From NCBI RefSeq assembly GCF_004193775.1, contig NC_041021.1:7322651-7386650 (forward strand): 64,000 bases of DNA, given 5' to 3'. Within the stretch, counting starts at the first letter, position 1. The number at the start of each line of letters is the position of its first letter. Both the position numbers and the translations under genes were made by a program. Below, in pieces: positions 9,503 through 21,071 of the stretch. The notes under the pieces were generated by a model that did no database searches, was not told where the DNA came from, and worked only from the letters and a program-made list of their open reading frames with translations. Source of the DNA: Glycine soja (Eukaryota > Streptophyta > Magnoliopsida > Fabales > Fabaceae).

Positions 9503-12500
9503 ATGGATCGAAGTTGGATGAATGAAAGTCGCATGAGCCCAGAATATGAGGATGGCGTCGAACAGTTCTTGCAATTTGCTTCAGAAAGAGGTCGACTGAA
9601 TGAAGAAGGAAAATATTATTGTCCTTGCATCAACTGTTTGAATAGAAGACGACAATTACTCGATGACATATGGGACCATCTATTGTGTCATGGGATTAAG
9701 AAGAATTACACGACGTGGATATGGCATGGTGAAGTCACAGACATGCAAAATGGGTCCCAATCTGAACCGTTTGATGTAGAAATGGGAGATCGGTTAGAGG
9801 ACATGATTCGTGACCTTGGACAAGAGTGTTTCCAGCAAGCACACGCCCCTGTGTATGAAGGATTATAGAGTGATTCTAAGAAGCCTTTGTATGTAGGGTG
9901 CAAGAATTCCTTAACCCTGTTGTCTACTGTGTTAAGTCTGGTTAATGTGAAGGCTAGGTATGGGTGGAGTGACAAAAGTTTCACCTCACTGCTTGAGGTA
10001 GTGCACAATCTGCTTCCAGAGGACAACACATTTCCTAAAAGTTACTATAAGGCGAAAAAAATATTGTGTTCGATGGGTATGGAGTATCAGAAGATTCATG
10101 CTTGCCCCAATGATTGCATACTGTACAGGCATGAATTCCAAGAAATGTCCAAATGCCCTATCTGTGGGACTTCACGGTACAAAGTGAAGGATGAAGAAGA
10201 AAGTAGTTCTGATGAAAACTCCAACAAGGGCCCCCCAGCGAAGGTTTTGTGGTATCTTCCAATCATTCCAAGGTTTAAGCGTCTTTTTTCTAATGAGGAT
10301 GACGCAAAAGACCTTACGTGACATGCAAATGGAAGGATTTTTGATGGAATAGTCCATCATCCGGCTGATTGCTCGCAGTGGAAGAAGATTGATGGTTTGT
10401 ATCCGGATTTTGGGAAAGAGCCAAGAAATCTTAGACTTGGACTAGCCAGTGATGGAATGAATCCATATGGCACCTTAAGCACTCAACACTGTTCATGGCC
10501 AGTTCTGCTAGTAATTTACAATTTGCCTCCTTGGTTGTGCATGAAGTGAAAATACATGATGTTGTCTATGATGATATCGGGCCCAAGACAGTCAAGAAAT
10601 GACATTGATGTTTATCTAAGTCCATTGGTTGAAGATCTGAGAAAGTTGTGGGACGAGGGGGTTGTAGTGTTTGATGTGTTTCGCAAGGAGAACTTTGAAA
10701 TGCGTGCAATGCTTTTTTGTACCATTAATGACTTTCAAGCATATGGGAATCTTAGCGGTTACAATGTTAAGGGTCATTATGCATGCCCCATCTGTGAAGA
10801 AAACACAAGTTACATACAACTTAAACATGAGAGAAAAATAGTCTACAGTAGGCATCGCCGCTTTCTAACACCCAATCATCCTTACAGACGACGGAAAAAA
10901 GCTTTTAATGGAAGTCAAGAGCATGATACTGCGCCGATACCATTGACTGGTGAGCAGGTATATCAGCGGGTTCAACACCTGAATACTGTATTTGGGAAGA
11001 CCCAAAAGTAGGATAAAAGTCAGAGTTGCATATGGAAGAAGAGGTCAATTTTCTTTGATCTTCCGTACTTGTGTGATCTTGACGTTTGACATTGTATTGA
11101 TGTTATGCATGTGGAGAAAAATGTTTATGACAGTGTGATTGGGACGCTCCTTAACATTCAAGGCAAGACGAAGGATGGCTTGAATACCCGTCAAGATCTA
11201 GCTGATATGGGTATACGATCACAGTTGCATCCAAGGTCTGATGGGAAGAAAATTTACTTGCCCCCAGCCTGCCATACTTTGTCCAAGAAGGAGAAGATAA
11301 GTTTTTGTCAGTGTCTTCGTCGGGTGAAGGTTCCACAAGGATACTCTTCAAATATTAAAAGTCTTATGCAGTTGAAGGAGCTTAAGCTTGTAGGGTTAAA
11401 GTCTCACGATTGTCACGTGCTCATGCAACAATTGTTAGTCGTGGCTATACGAGACATCTTGCCTAACAAAGTCAAGTTAGCGATAACTCGCCTGTGCTTT
11501 TTCTTCCACGCTATATGTAGCAAAGTCATTTATCCAATCAAGTTTGATGAGTTGGAAAATGAGGCCGCAATTATACTGTGCCAGTTGGAGATGTATTTCC
11601 CCCTGCTTTCTTTGACATCATGATTCACTTGATTGTGCATCTGGTCAGAGAAATCAAATGTTGTGGTCTTGTTTATCTACGGTGGATGTACCCGGTTGAG
11701 CGATACATGAAGATCTTAAAAGGGTATACAAAGAATCTATATCGTCCAGAAGCATCTATTGTTGAGAGGTACATTGCAAAAGAAGCCATTGAATTTTGTT
11801 CAGAATACTTAGAGAAGGCTAAACCTGTTGGGCTTCCTGAGTCTCGGCATGATGACAGAGTGGGTGGTAAGGGTTCAAGAGGACTACATGTGATCACTCC
11901 AAGTGTAGAAGATTTGTTACAAGTTCACTTGTATGTCTTGAACAACAGTAATGAAGTTTTGCCATACATAGTTAAGCATGAAGTTTTAGTCAAACAGAGT
12001 AATTCGAAAATGTCAAAGAATTGGGTGTTGAAAAAGCATAACAAGACTTTCTGTGATTGGTTGAAAGATACAATCTTTGCAGATGAGAATGCTTCAGAAA
12101 CATTAAGAAAGCTAGCAGATGGGCCTAAAAGAAATGTTATAACCTGGCAAGGATACGACATAAACAGGTATTCATTTTACACAAAAGCATAAGATGACAA
12201 AAGTACAATGCAAAACAGCGGGGTCACCCTAAGGGCTGAATCTCAACACTTTGCAAGTGTCAATGACGCCAATCCCTGTGTAGCTTCGATCCCTTACTTT
12301 GGGTTCATTGATGAAATTTGGGAGCTTAACTATGTGAAATTTACGGTATGTGTTTTCAAATGTAAATGGGTTGACAGCAACACCGGTGTGTGCACCGATG
12401 ATATAGGATTTACGTTGGTAGGCCTAAAGAAACTTGGTTACCATAATGACCCTTTCATCATGGCAGAACAAGCTAGACAAGTATTTTACGTGCAAGACCC

Positions 12501-12660
12501 TTGTGATGAAAGGTGGTGCGTGGTTCTGCAGGGCAAAACAATTGGTGTTAATGTAGAATATGATGATTCATACATGGACACCTATGTTAGTCCTTTGACC
12601 GCTCAAATCACTCCTAACGTTGTCGGAGAAGAAGAAGCTGACGACGTTCATGCTAATTGA
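9503..12660 (+). pseudogene. CACTA TNP2-type transposase, degenerate
   Basis: The start ATG at 9503 gives MDRSWM and FLQFASERGRL, the N-terminal transposase-associated domain with its Cys pair in YYCPCINCLNRRR. A TNP2 catalytic region follows: NDCILYRHEF, SKCPICGTSRY, LASDGMNPYG, MISGPRQSRNDIDVYLSPL, TINDFQAYGNLSGY and HYACPICEE, with the conserved Asp residues of the fold in SDGMNPYG and INDF. Then come VMHVEKNVYDSVIGTLLNI and, from about 11580, the two C-terminal domains usual in this family (WMYPVERYMKILKGYTKN; FKCKWVDSNTGV). In-frame stops occur at about 9866, 10319, 10547, 11009, 11087 and 12190, and there is a frameshift near 11575-11620. It cannot make a working transposase. Confidence 0.9.
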
Positions 12661-12787
12661 AATGATCATGATGAAGGAGAATTGATTAACATCGTCTAAT
12701 GTAATTTTCTGCAGAGACAGAGGTCACCAAAGCAAGTAAGTGACAGCTACATTTTTCTCTGATTGAGGCATCGGTATTTTGTTTTAG

Positions 12788-13750
12788 ATGGTATCCTTAG
12801 GACTTCATACAGCTCATGTTTGTCGCCAGTTTCATCATCCACCACCCTTTTCTTCTCTGCCTTCTCACGTTTATTGTTGTTAAACCCATATTTATGCTTT
12901 CTTCCCTTCATGTCTTGTTTTATCACAACTTTAGCCGAATCTCCTATCTTCAGCGCAGTTGAATCTCCTGTCTTATTCTCCAATGACACACTTTGATGGC
13001 CTGTATCTCTTATCTTCGTATGTTCTAGTGCTTCAGCTTCAGAATGCGTAAAGCAATTTGAATTTTCCAGTGATCACCAAAGGCTTCTGCATCAGCATTG
13101 ACACTCTCCACCCTCTTTGGTTTATGCTTCTGTGCTGCATTCCGTGCTTCCTCCTTATAAATCTTAGATTTATTAGAAGTTGCACTAGAACGATCAGCAC
13201 CAATCTGTGCTTCTTCCTCGTCTACCAGCTCAATATCTTTCCTTTCAACTTTTGTTTTGTAAATTACAGTGTAGTTTACAAAAGCAAAGGTGAAACGAAA
13301 GGTATTGAGCTGGTAGAGGAGGAACAGGCACGAATTGGTGCTAATTCTTCTAGTGGTCTCTAATAAATCTGAGAATTATAAGGAGGAAGCACGGAATGCA
13401 ACACAGAAGCATAAACCAAAGAGGGTAGAGAGTGCCAATGCTGATGCAGAAGCCTTTGGTGATGACAGGAAAGTTCAAATTGCTCTATGCATTCTGAAGC
13501 TGAAGCACTAGAACATATGAAGAAAAAGGATACAGGCCATCAAAGTGTGTCATTGGAGAATAAGACAGGAGATTCAACTGTGCTGAAGATTGGAAATTCG
13601 GCTAAAGTTGTGATAAAACAAGACATGAAGGGAAGAAGACATAAATATGGGTTTAACAACAATAAACGTGAGAAGGCAGAGAAGGTCAGGGTGGTGGATG
13701 ATGAAACTGGCGACAAACATCAGCTAGATGAAGTCCTAAGGATGCCATGT
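12788..13750. repeat. Near-perfect palindrome of a host gene fragment, arms about 480 bp
   Basis: The left arm 12788-13266 and right arm 13272-13750 are reverse complements with scattered mismatches and small indels, meeting at a 5-base centre (CAGTG, 13267-13271). The gene sense runs inward to outward: the minus strand of the left arm and the plus strand of the right arm both encode a Lys-rich stretch with KTGDST, KVVIKQDMKGR, KHKYGFNNNKREKAEK and VVDDETGDKH. I do not recognise the protein. It looks like a captured host coding fragment duplicated head to head. It lies between the two CACTA genes. A read-through transcript would fold into a long hairpin. Confidence 0.88.
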
Positions 13751-13859
13751 ACATGTGTATTTCAGAAGATATAGTATTTATATTCCTTCAAGCATACATT
13801 GACTCCTAATTACATGTAATAGACTTTTTATAACATGGTTGCCCTAAATCACAATAAAA

Positions 13860-14065
13860 AAGCACAACTAAATCACTTTCAGGGCACCCCTTTTGACTCT
13901 CCACCATTTGGATAATTTGTCTTGTCTCCATCTGTGGTGGGGTTTTGTTGGGTTTTTTGTTTTTGGAAGGTGGCACCTTGGGTGTCTTGTATCTGATCTC
14001 CTCAGTACCTCTGGTACTGTTATGTTTTATTAATAATATTATACTTTTGCCTTCCAAAAAAAAAA
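13860..14065 (+). mobile_element. LINE 3' end remnant with poly(A)
   Basis: The stretch ends TACTTTTGCCTTCC followed by ten A (14056-14065). The preceding GTACCTCTGGTACTG and TTAATAATATTATA match the 3' end of LINE B read on its strand (GTACTTCTGGTACTA, TTTAATATAATTTTGGCC). Its 5' limit is uncertain. It is a 5'-truncated LINE in the CACTA intergenic region, just upstream of the second gene. Confidence 0.65.
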
Positions 14066-14132
14066 CTTATGATTGATCATCTTTTGATTAATCCTATTTT
14101 GTATGTTGCTGTATGTTATTGTATAAAAGATC

Positions 14133-17109
14133 ATGGGTTCTCCACCTGCCTCCCCTCCTCCTCCTCCTCCTCCTTCTCCTCCTCCTTCTCCTCCTTCTCC
14201 TCCTCCTCCTCCTTCGGACGCATCGGCTTCGCCGTCTGCCGTGAAGTGGACACGCAAAGCCTCACGTCTACCATCGTTGTCCACTAGACCACCTGGTGTT
14301 GAAAGACCAGTGGTGCATGTTGATCCTGCTACTGGGAAGGCCGACGGTCCCCACAGGAAGAAATTAAGAACATATTTGGGGATTGTGACACGTGATAAGG
14401 TGGACGTCACCTACGAGAACTGGAAGGAGGTCCCTACTGCTTAGAAGGACCTGATTTGGGAGGATATTCAAGTATTTTTCTTTTCTTATTTGATTTTGTT
14501 TAATTAATAGCCAAAAAATACATTATTGTAACAAATAAACTTTATTTCATGTTGTCAGGCAGAATTTGATATCCCAGAGGCTTCTGACAGTAGGACGAAA
14601 AGGAAGTTACTGTAGACCGTGGGGGAGAGATGGAGGCAGTTTAAATCAGATCTCACGAGGAAATGGGCCCTTGCAGCCGATCAGGACGATGTCGAAGACA
14701 CTGTTTGTGAGAAATACGGCATCAACAAGGAAAAGTGGGCCCAGTTTTGCCAGACTCGCAGAGACCCTTCTTTGGAGGTATGTTCCTTGCCATTTAAGTT
14801 GTATTTCAAAAAACATGATGTTGTTATACTTCATTCTACCAATTTCAAACATTATTGTTTAATTTTTTTCAGGATGTGCGCAAGAAGGCACAGGCCATCC
14901 AAAAGCAGAATACTGCCCCCCACGTTTTGTGTCGTGGGGATTATGATTATTTGGAGCAGAAGCTCCTGGCTGAGAAGACGAAGAAGAAGCTGGAGGAAGC
15001 TACACAGTCAGGAAGCGTTGATGGCGTCATTGACCCTCCATCCCCGGTCAGACGCCACGTGAAGTGGAAGATGGCCCGCACGAAGAAAATAGGGGAGATA
15101 ACGACTGAGGCCGCAAAGGAAATTGTTGAGAAGATTGTAAGTCATTTTCAACTAACCATTACAATTATATTTCAATATTTTGTGAATGCCATGTACCACT
15201 GTGTGTTTTCTGTGCAGGATTCCTTTGAGGAGCAGGCCACACAGGGATCCTTCGTCCCCCATGGACGTTAGGATGTCCTCGCTGCTACTATTGGACGTCC
15301 AGAGCACCCTAGACGTGTCCGTGCTGCTGGAGCCGGCGTCACCATCAAGCAATACTTTGGATCGGCTCCACAGATGTCCCGCAGCTCTTCCTCCTTGCCT
15401 CCTGATGAATTGCAGTAGCTGACCCAACAAATCAAGGACCAACTAGAGGAGTCCATCACAGAGAAAGTGACGCGGCAGGTCATGGCATCCTTCAGCCACA
15501 TGCAGTCCCAGCTTCAGTCGCAAATGCAATCTCAGGGACTTGCAGTGCCTCCTGACCCTCTATTTGGTCCCTCCGGTCCTCGAGTGAGCACAAAGGGGAG
15601 TTGTGTTGATCCCTCATGAAACGATCATGAGACGGGTGACTCTGACAGGTGCGGCTTGTACATAGAAGCAGATCCTGCCCGCCTGGTTGCCATGGGGAGA
15701 GTTTATGAGGGATCCACTGTTGTTCATAACACTCCTTTATTGCCTGGCCAAGTAAAGGTAAGTGTGGAGGAGGTTACAGATGCAGATGCTCCAGTTCCTG
15801 TACCCACTGATGAGGTTTCCTTAGTGGGGCAAACACTTCACACATTCCTTGCTTGGACAACACATCTGGTCAAGTCTTTATCACAACAGGTACTTATTGT
15901 CCTTACTATATATTTCTTATTTTTAAATTAATTCATTAAGCGTGCCACAAATTAGGCTATTTAACTTTGTTTCATGAACAGGTAGTTGTGTCTCCGGCAA
16001 AACCACCTCCAAAGCCCGATCCGGAGGTCGATGATCCACTTTATCTGATGACATTGACCATCCCAGAGCTTTTCTTGAGGCCTTATCCGGTTAGATGGGA
16101 TACCACCGTGTTCGGGGTCTATAATCCAGATTTCCCCCTCTACATAAAGCACGAAGACCTCTCTGAAATCGCACACAGTGGTCAATGTCTCAGTATATCA
16201 GTGTTACAGTTGTGGATTCTGTAAGTCATTTTATATTACTTTTAATTACCTAAGTTATTGCTTTCAATTCATAAATATTTAACTTTGACTTAACATAAAC
16301 ATGCATCTCACTGAAACATGTATGCAAGTGGGGAATTCTGATATCTATGGATTCCTCGAGCCACAGTCCATTCAGAGGTCTGGGCAATCGCAGTTTGAAT
16401 CTGAAAGTTACATAAAGAGTTGGATGCAGATATCTTGGAGCCTACCTAAAAGGGTAAATCACAAAATAACTAAATTTAATTAATGTTTACTAATGTACTA
16501 ACCCATTTTAGGTTCCACTGCAGCGGACACTGGCAGATGGTGGTCATCCTGCCCAAGGAACACCTAGTTGTCTGGTTTTGTTCATTGCATAACAGGCCAG
16601 ACAACTACCTTAAGGGGATTATTAATAGGTTAGTGTTCTTTTCAATACATTTGCATTGTAATACCTCAACGTACAACACCAGTTTTTAATTGTTACTCAT
16701 CTGGAACAGTGCTTTAAAAGGTCTTGATGATGCTCCACAGCCTAAATCAAAGGCTTCTGCTAGGTGGATTGTTGTCAAGGTACGTCATTTACATAAAACT
16801 TCCACTTATATATATTTCTTTATGTGTCTGTACACTAGTTGTTTAATTAATATCCAAATTTCATTATGTATTTAGTGTAATAGACAAAAAGGAAGTACTA
16901 AGTGCGGCTACTATGTGATGCACTGGATGTCCACCATCATTTTAGGAACTTTTAGGAATAATTGGGAAGCGGTAAGTTTATTTCAAACAAAATCGATTTA
17001 TTTATCATTTGTATTACATTATTAACTTATTATGATTTATTTCATCATGCAGTATTTTAACGATCCTAGACCATTGGAGCCAGAGAGATTAAAGGCATTG
17101 CGGATCTAG
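14133..17109 (+). pseudogene. CACTA second gene: plant En/Spm domain fused to a Ulp1-like protease
   Basis: Ten exons can be traced by GT/AG borders: 14133-14471, 14559-14777, 14873-15136, 15218-15889, 15982-16220, about 16302-16453, 16512-16628, 16710-16779, 16876-16971, 17053-17109. Exon 1 opens with a Pro/Ser-rich tract. Exons 1-3 carry the plant transposase domain of En/Spm type (TVGERWRQFKSDLTRKW, CEKYGINKEKWAQFCQTRRD). Exons 4-5 resemble the domain placed before Ulp1 in plant transposon proteins (LYIEADPARLVAMGRVYEGS). Exons 7-9 form a C48 (Ulp1) protease C-half: His in GHWQMVV, Asn/Asp in SLHNRPDN, Cys in STKCGYYVMHWM. Stops fall in exon 1 (TAG after VPTA), exon 2 and exon 4 (three). 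The acceptor before exon 6 appears lost. The protease active-site residues are intact. Confidence 0.85.
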
Positions 17110-17404
17110 TGGGCACAATTTTATCTTCGAGTTAGAGATCAGGCCTAGGATTTAGGGACATTATCTTTAGCTTTAGTTTACTTTGGTTTAACATTTTTGA
17201 CATTTTCTATGTAATATGAACATTGAATTCATTTGATGATTGTTCTTTATGATAAATCAATTATTTGATGTTTATTATCATTAAAACTGCTTGAAAGCGG
17301 AATAAAATGTTTATTTGCTGTGAATTGGGCTTGAAATTGCATTTGACAGGTACAATTTTGGGTTTACTGTAAAAACAGAAAGTATATATAAAAAAAATAC
17401 TTGA
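17110..17404. other. CACTA gene 2 downstream region
   Basis: AT-rich 3' flank between the stop of gene 2 and the right subterminal array. I see no further coding signal. Confidence 0.5.
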
Positions 17405-18110
17405 AAACAACATCGGTTATTAACAAAAACCGATGTTAATGTGATAAACAGCATCGGTTATTTACAAAAACCGATGTCGACATGAACCTTAACATCGGTT
17501 GTAATAGAAAACCGATGTTAACGTTTGTATATTAGCATCGATTATTTGTGTATAACTGATGTCAGCGTTTGTATTTTAACATCGGTCATCTATAGATAAC
17601 CGATGTCAACTCTTGTATATTAACATCGGTTATTTATAAATAACCAATGTGAACATTTGAATATTAACATCGGTTATCTACACATAACCGATGTTATACA
17701 CAAAGAACTACACCAAATAAGTGTATGCATCATCAACGTTGACATCGGTTTTCTAGAAAAACCGATGTTAATAGAATATATTAACATCGGTTATCGTAGG
17801 AAACCGATGTTAATGTATTACATTAACATCGGTTTTTCTAGAAAGAAAAACCGATGTTAATATAACATATTAACATCGGTTTTACTGCAAAACCGATGTC
17901 AACGTTCATCATGTGTACACTTTTTTTGCTGTTGTTCATTGTGTTTAACATCGGGTATTCAGAGAACCGATGTTGTCATATATATGTTAACATCGGTTTT
18001 ACAGTGATACATTCAACATCGGGTATTCAGAGAACCGATGTTAACATTGATACATTCAACATCGGCACTTTCAACATCGGTTTTAGAACCGATGTAGAAT
18101 GTTCTAAATA
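17405..18110. repeat. CACTA right subterminal palindrome array
   Basis: Roughly a dozen ACATCGGTT/AACCGATGT palindromes, denser and longer than the left array (about 700 bp against 380 bp). Variants such as AACATCGGGTATTCAGAGAA occur as two near-identical copies at about 17946 and 18013, indicating local duplication within the array. Confidence 0.9.
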
Positions 18111-18141
18111 ACCGATGTTGAAAGTGTATTTTCTAATAGTG
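18111..18141 (-). repeat. CACTA right terminal inverted repeat
   Basis: Read on the minus strand it starts CACTATTAGAAAATACACTT and runs into ACATCGGT, closer to the Tgm terminus I remember than the left end is. It is followed by the target duplication TAT (18142-18144). Confidence 0.92.
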
Positions 18142-18586
18142 TATACCAAGTTCATGGGCCGCATGGTACATCATGTGATTAATGTAGTCGAGTTGTATAG
18201 AACAAAAAAATTTGTCAAGTGAACTTAGACTCAATTGTAACAAATAGACGCATTTGCCACGTATGTCTCCTCTCTTTCAAACATGGAAAATTTTCAAAAT
18301 ATTAATTGTTTGGTGACACGTGTGTCAATCCGTGCGGTTGGTTGTACGATAACCCTTGGGTGTCTTATTGCTTCAGGAGTCCAACTGGGGCAAGCGTTAT
18401 GTCATGACGCTTATGTAAAGTTCTACCGCTTTGTTTCCCATGTTGCTTCGTTAGCGGATATAGCTTTTAAAGTGACTATGGGAGTGAGGCGTTTAGACCG
18501 AGGGTCATCAAGGTTGGGTGCCACTAATAGATTTGAGAAATGGAGAGTCATGATGTTGAGTTTTGAGTGAAGGGTTGTGAAAACCT
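18142..18586 (-). repeat. G1 left LTR continuation and adjoining spacer
   Basis: This follows directly on base 594 once the CACTA element and one TAT are removed. I could not place the inner LTR boundary because the matching part of the right LTR lies beyond the window. An open stretch (18283-18570) has no recognisable domain. Confidence 0.4.
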
Positions 18587-18594
18587 TATAAAAG
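18587..18594 (+). promoter_or_regulatory. TATA box of the G1 antisense gene
   Basis: TATAAAAG in the context CCTTATAAAAGGGG, about 150 bp before the ATG at 18746 and on the strand opposite to G1 gag-pol. A C/T-rich leader follows. Confidence 0.55.
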
Positions 18595-18745
18595 GGGTAC
18601 TTTGCATAAACTAGAGGCCATCTCCTTCTTCCTTGCTCATTTCGCCTTCACTCGTGCTTTCCTCGATTGGCTTCTATTGCTTGCTCTTCATCTAGTGTAG
18701 GTACGCCCCTTCATCCTCTACATTTATTATCTAGCCTAGCCATCT

Positions 18746-21071
18746 ATGTATTCTTCTGCTATGGAGGATGGGTCTCCCATTCGCGGTAGGTCTCTTATGG
18801 GTAGGGAGGTTAAGGGTATAGGGGAATCTAGAAGTGTTGATGATTTTTTTGTTTCGTCTCCTTTGTTTATTTCTAACTCTTAGAAAACAGAGGATTTTCT
18901 AGTGGGTAGCAGCGATGAGGTGGAGATTTTTAAGGAAAAGGGGAAGAAAGGTAAGAGGGTATTAGAGGGAAACTATGGGGAAGTTAAGAGGCAAAAGAGG
19001 GACAATGCTCCAGCATATGGCAAAAAAGTTAGGAAAAGTAGGGAAAAGAAGTTTACCCCTATCACTATTCCTGGGTATGGGTGGGTTTCTGCTCAAATAA
19101 ACTCATACCTTACTCATTTTCAAACACATGACTCAATATAGATGTTGAAAAAAGGATCGACATGACGATCTCTGATGATGCTGAGTTATTGATTGTGGAG
19201 CCTTGTAGCACTGAGGAGCGCACTTTTATGAGAATGTGAAATGGTGAGGCCGACTTTGTATATATGTATGAGGATGTGTTTAAGAGTTGAACGCTCAATT
19301 TTCCTTTTTAGATTTTGAAGGTGAAATATTGAGTCTTATGAATGTTTCCCCTATTCAACTTCATCCTAACAGTTGGGCTTTTTTGCGTGCCTTTCAAATT
19401 CTTTGCAAGAGTCTGAAAATTGAACCCACAGTTAACAAGTTCATGTACTTCTATCAATTGAAAATGGGTGTTAAAGTTGGTTGGGCTTCCTTGAATGCTT
19501 ATAAGTTCAGGATTTTTTTTTGTTGTACAGTCAATCTTGGAAAAATTTCAAGTCTAATTTTTTCCAAGTTCATCCTAACCTTGCTTCTCGAGACTTGAAA
19601 AAGTTATTTTTCAAGAAGGATGAAAGAACTCCTAAATTTCCCTTTTATTGGCAATGTTTCCCCTTCAAATTCAAATCTCATTCTCACCAAACATTGTCAG
19701 CCCAAGAGATCAAAGATATTGATATTATAAGAGAATGGTCGTGTGAGATGTCTTGTAAATTCATTATGGTTATTCCCAACTCGTGTTTCCCTAATTGCGT
19801 TCTAAGTAGTAAGTATTTTTATTCTGTAATGTTATTTATTAAATCAAAGGAGCGTTGAATAGTTTGTTTTGTAGAAGTCATGAAGGGTTACGACTACAAA
19901 AATCTAAAGTGTTTGGTTGCTAATGACCAAATGGATCTCAGGAAGACAAAAAAGAGGAAACGGGTTAAGGACTCCTCCAAATCTGACCTTGGGAAAAGTT
20001 CTATAGATTTTGTGGAAGAGAAAGTTGAAGGCAACAATGCCAATGTAGAGGTCCTCCGCGTGGGTGGAACAAAGGTGTAGAAGGAAAGAATAGAAGAAAC
20101 TAATGTATACGAAAAACCAACAAAGAAGATGGACAAAGAAAAAGATAATGGAGAGAAAGAAAAAAGAGAAGAGGGCAGAGATCGCTCAGAAGTCAACTTT
20201 GATTGTGTTCGGGGATAGTCCGAGCACGGGAACACTGTGGGTGAACAAAGTTATCTTGTGTTATCACGAAGGCAAGCTACACTGGCTGGATCACGTTTTC
20301 GTGGCTCCTAACATTGTTTCTCTTTGGAACGCCAACTTCACTGGTCCATAGTTCGCCCAATCATCTGCTTTTCAGAGTCAATTTCATTGTGATATGATGG
20401 ATTATGTTGGGTCGGTGGAGAGTTTGCATGCTATCAAGATCTTCCTTGGCTGATCTCTTGTTGTTGTTCGCCATTGGAAGGAGACGATGTCAAAAACGGG
20501 TGAGAAGACTAAAGCGATGGCTGCACAACTAAAAGTCATTAAGGTTGAGGTTAACAAAAGTAAACAACTTAATTGGCTAAGAGTAGGGAAGCAGTGAGGA
20601 GGTTACAAGAGGATTCATATAAGCATGTTTCTTATTTGTCTAACAAATCTAAGGAGAATAAAGCTTTGAATGACCGAGTTTTTGACTTGGAGTAATAGGT
20701 GAAGGACATAGGCATAAAAATGGAGAAGTTGACCTCAAAGAAGAAGACAATCAAGGAGAACTTGGCATCTACAAAGGATAGGATTGCTAACCTGAAGAAC
20801 ACTCTTGAGAATATGGAGAGTGAGTTGTAGAAGAAAGAGAGAGATCAGGCTGATTTAATGTTTGAGTTGGATGAGCCCAAAAGATTGATTATTTTGAATC
20901 ACCAGGAAGGCTTCAAAAAGGCCCAACGTCGAGTGAAGGTGTTGCTTCCGAGTTTTGATTCCGCATAACTTGATGTGAAATGTGATGTTGTAGATGGCGA
21001 AATTGTTAGAGAATCACAACTTTGCTCTAAGTCTAAGGAGGAAGAGGAGAAATAAGAGATTGAATCAAAGT
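18746..21071 (+). pseudogene. Antisense extra ORF of G1 (plant-transposon-protein type), decayed
   Basis: The ATG at 18746 opens MYSSAMEDGSPIRGRSLMG. A TAG interrupts about 45 codons in, and a Lys-rich block follows (KEKGKKGKRVLEG; GKKVRKSREKKFTPITIPGY). Further fragments in shifting frames at 19287-19858 include FPFYWQCFPFKFKSHSHQ, like the conserved core of extra ORFs in plant gypsy elements. From about 20470 the sequence encodes a Lys/Glu/Leu-rich coiled coil with several stops. Such antisense genes between pol and the 3' LTR are known in Tat-lineage elements; their function is unknown. The assignment rests on position, orientation and composition, with weak sequence similarity. Confidence 0.55.

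Larger units (their letters stand above)
595..18141 (+). mobile_element. CACTA (En/Spm, Tgm-like) DNA transposon, 17.5 kb
   Basis: The element starts CACTACTAAAA and ends TTCTAATAGTG. It is flanked by the 3-bp duplication TAT (592-594 and 18142-18144), as expected for CACTA elements. The 31-bp terminal repeats match at 25 of 31 positions. Dense ACATCGG palindromes fill both subterminal zones. Inside are a TNP2-type transposase (9503-12660), a second gene with an En/Spm domain and Ulp1-like protease (14133-17109), captured fragments of several host genes, a long palindrome and LINE insertions. Captured host fragments are established for soybean Tgm elements. Both transposase genes carry several stops, so the copy is not autonomous, though its ends look usable in trans. 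Confidence 0.93.

Noticed and set aside
9706..10029. Minus-strand frames over the transposase (also 10172-10360, 11151-11351, 11673-11897)
   Set aside because: Antisense shadows of the conserved TNP2 coding sequence with no recognisable protein.
12747..12989. A separate small gene on the minus strand
   Set aside because: It is one arm of the palindrome; the same coding fragment appears on the plus strand at 13487-13774.
13806..14057. Minus-strand frame with poly-Lys/Pro features
   Set aside because: It lies antisense over a LINE 3' end with a poly(A) tail on the plus strand.
17405..18110. Regular palindromic repeats that could suggest a CRISPR array
   Set aside because: Plant DNA; the spacers are short and themselves repeats, and the array matches CACTA subterminal motifs also present at 626-1005.
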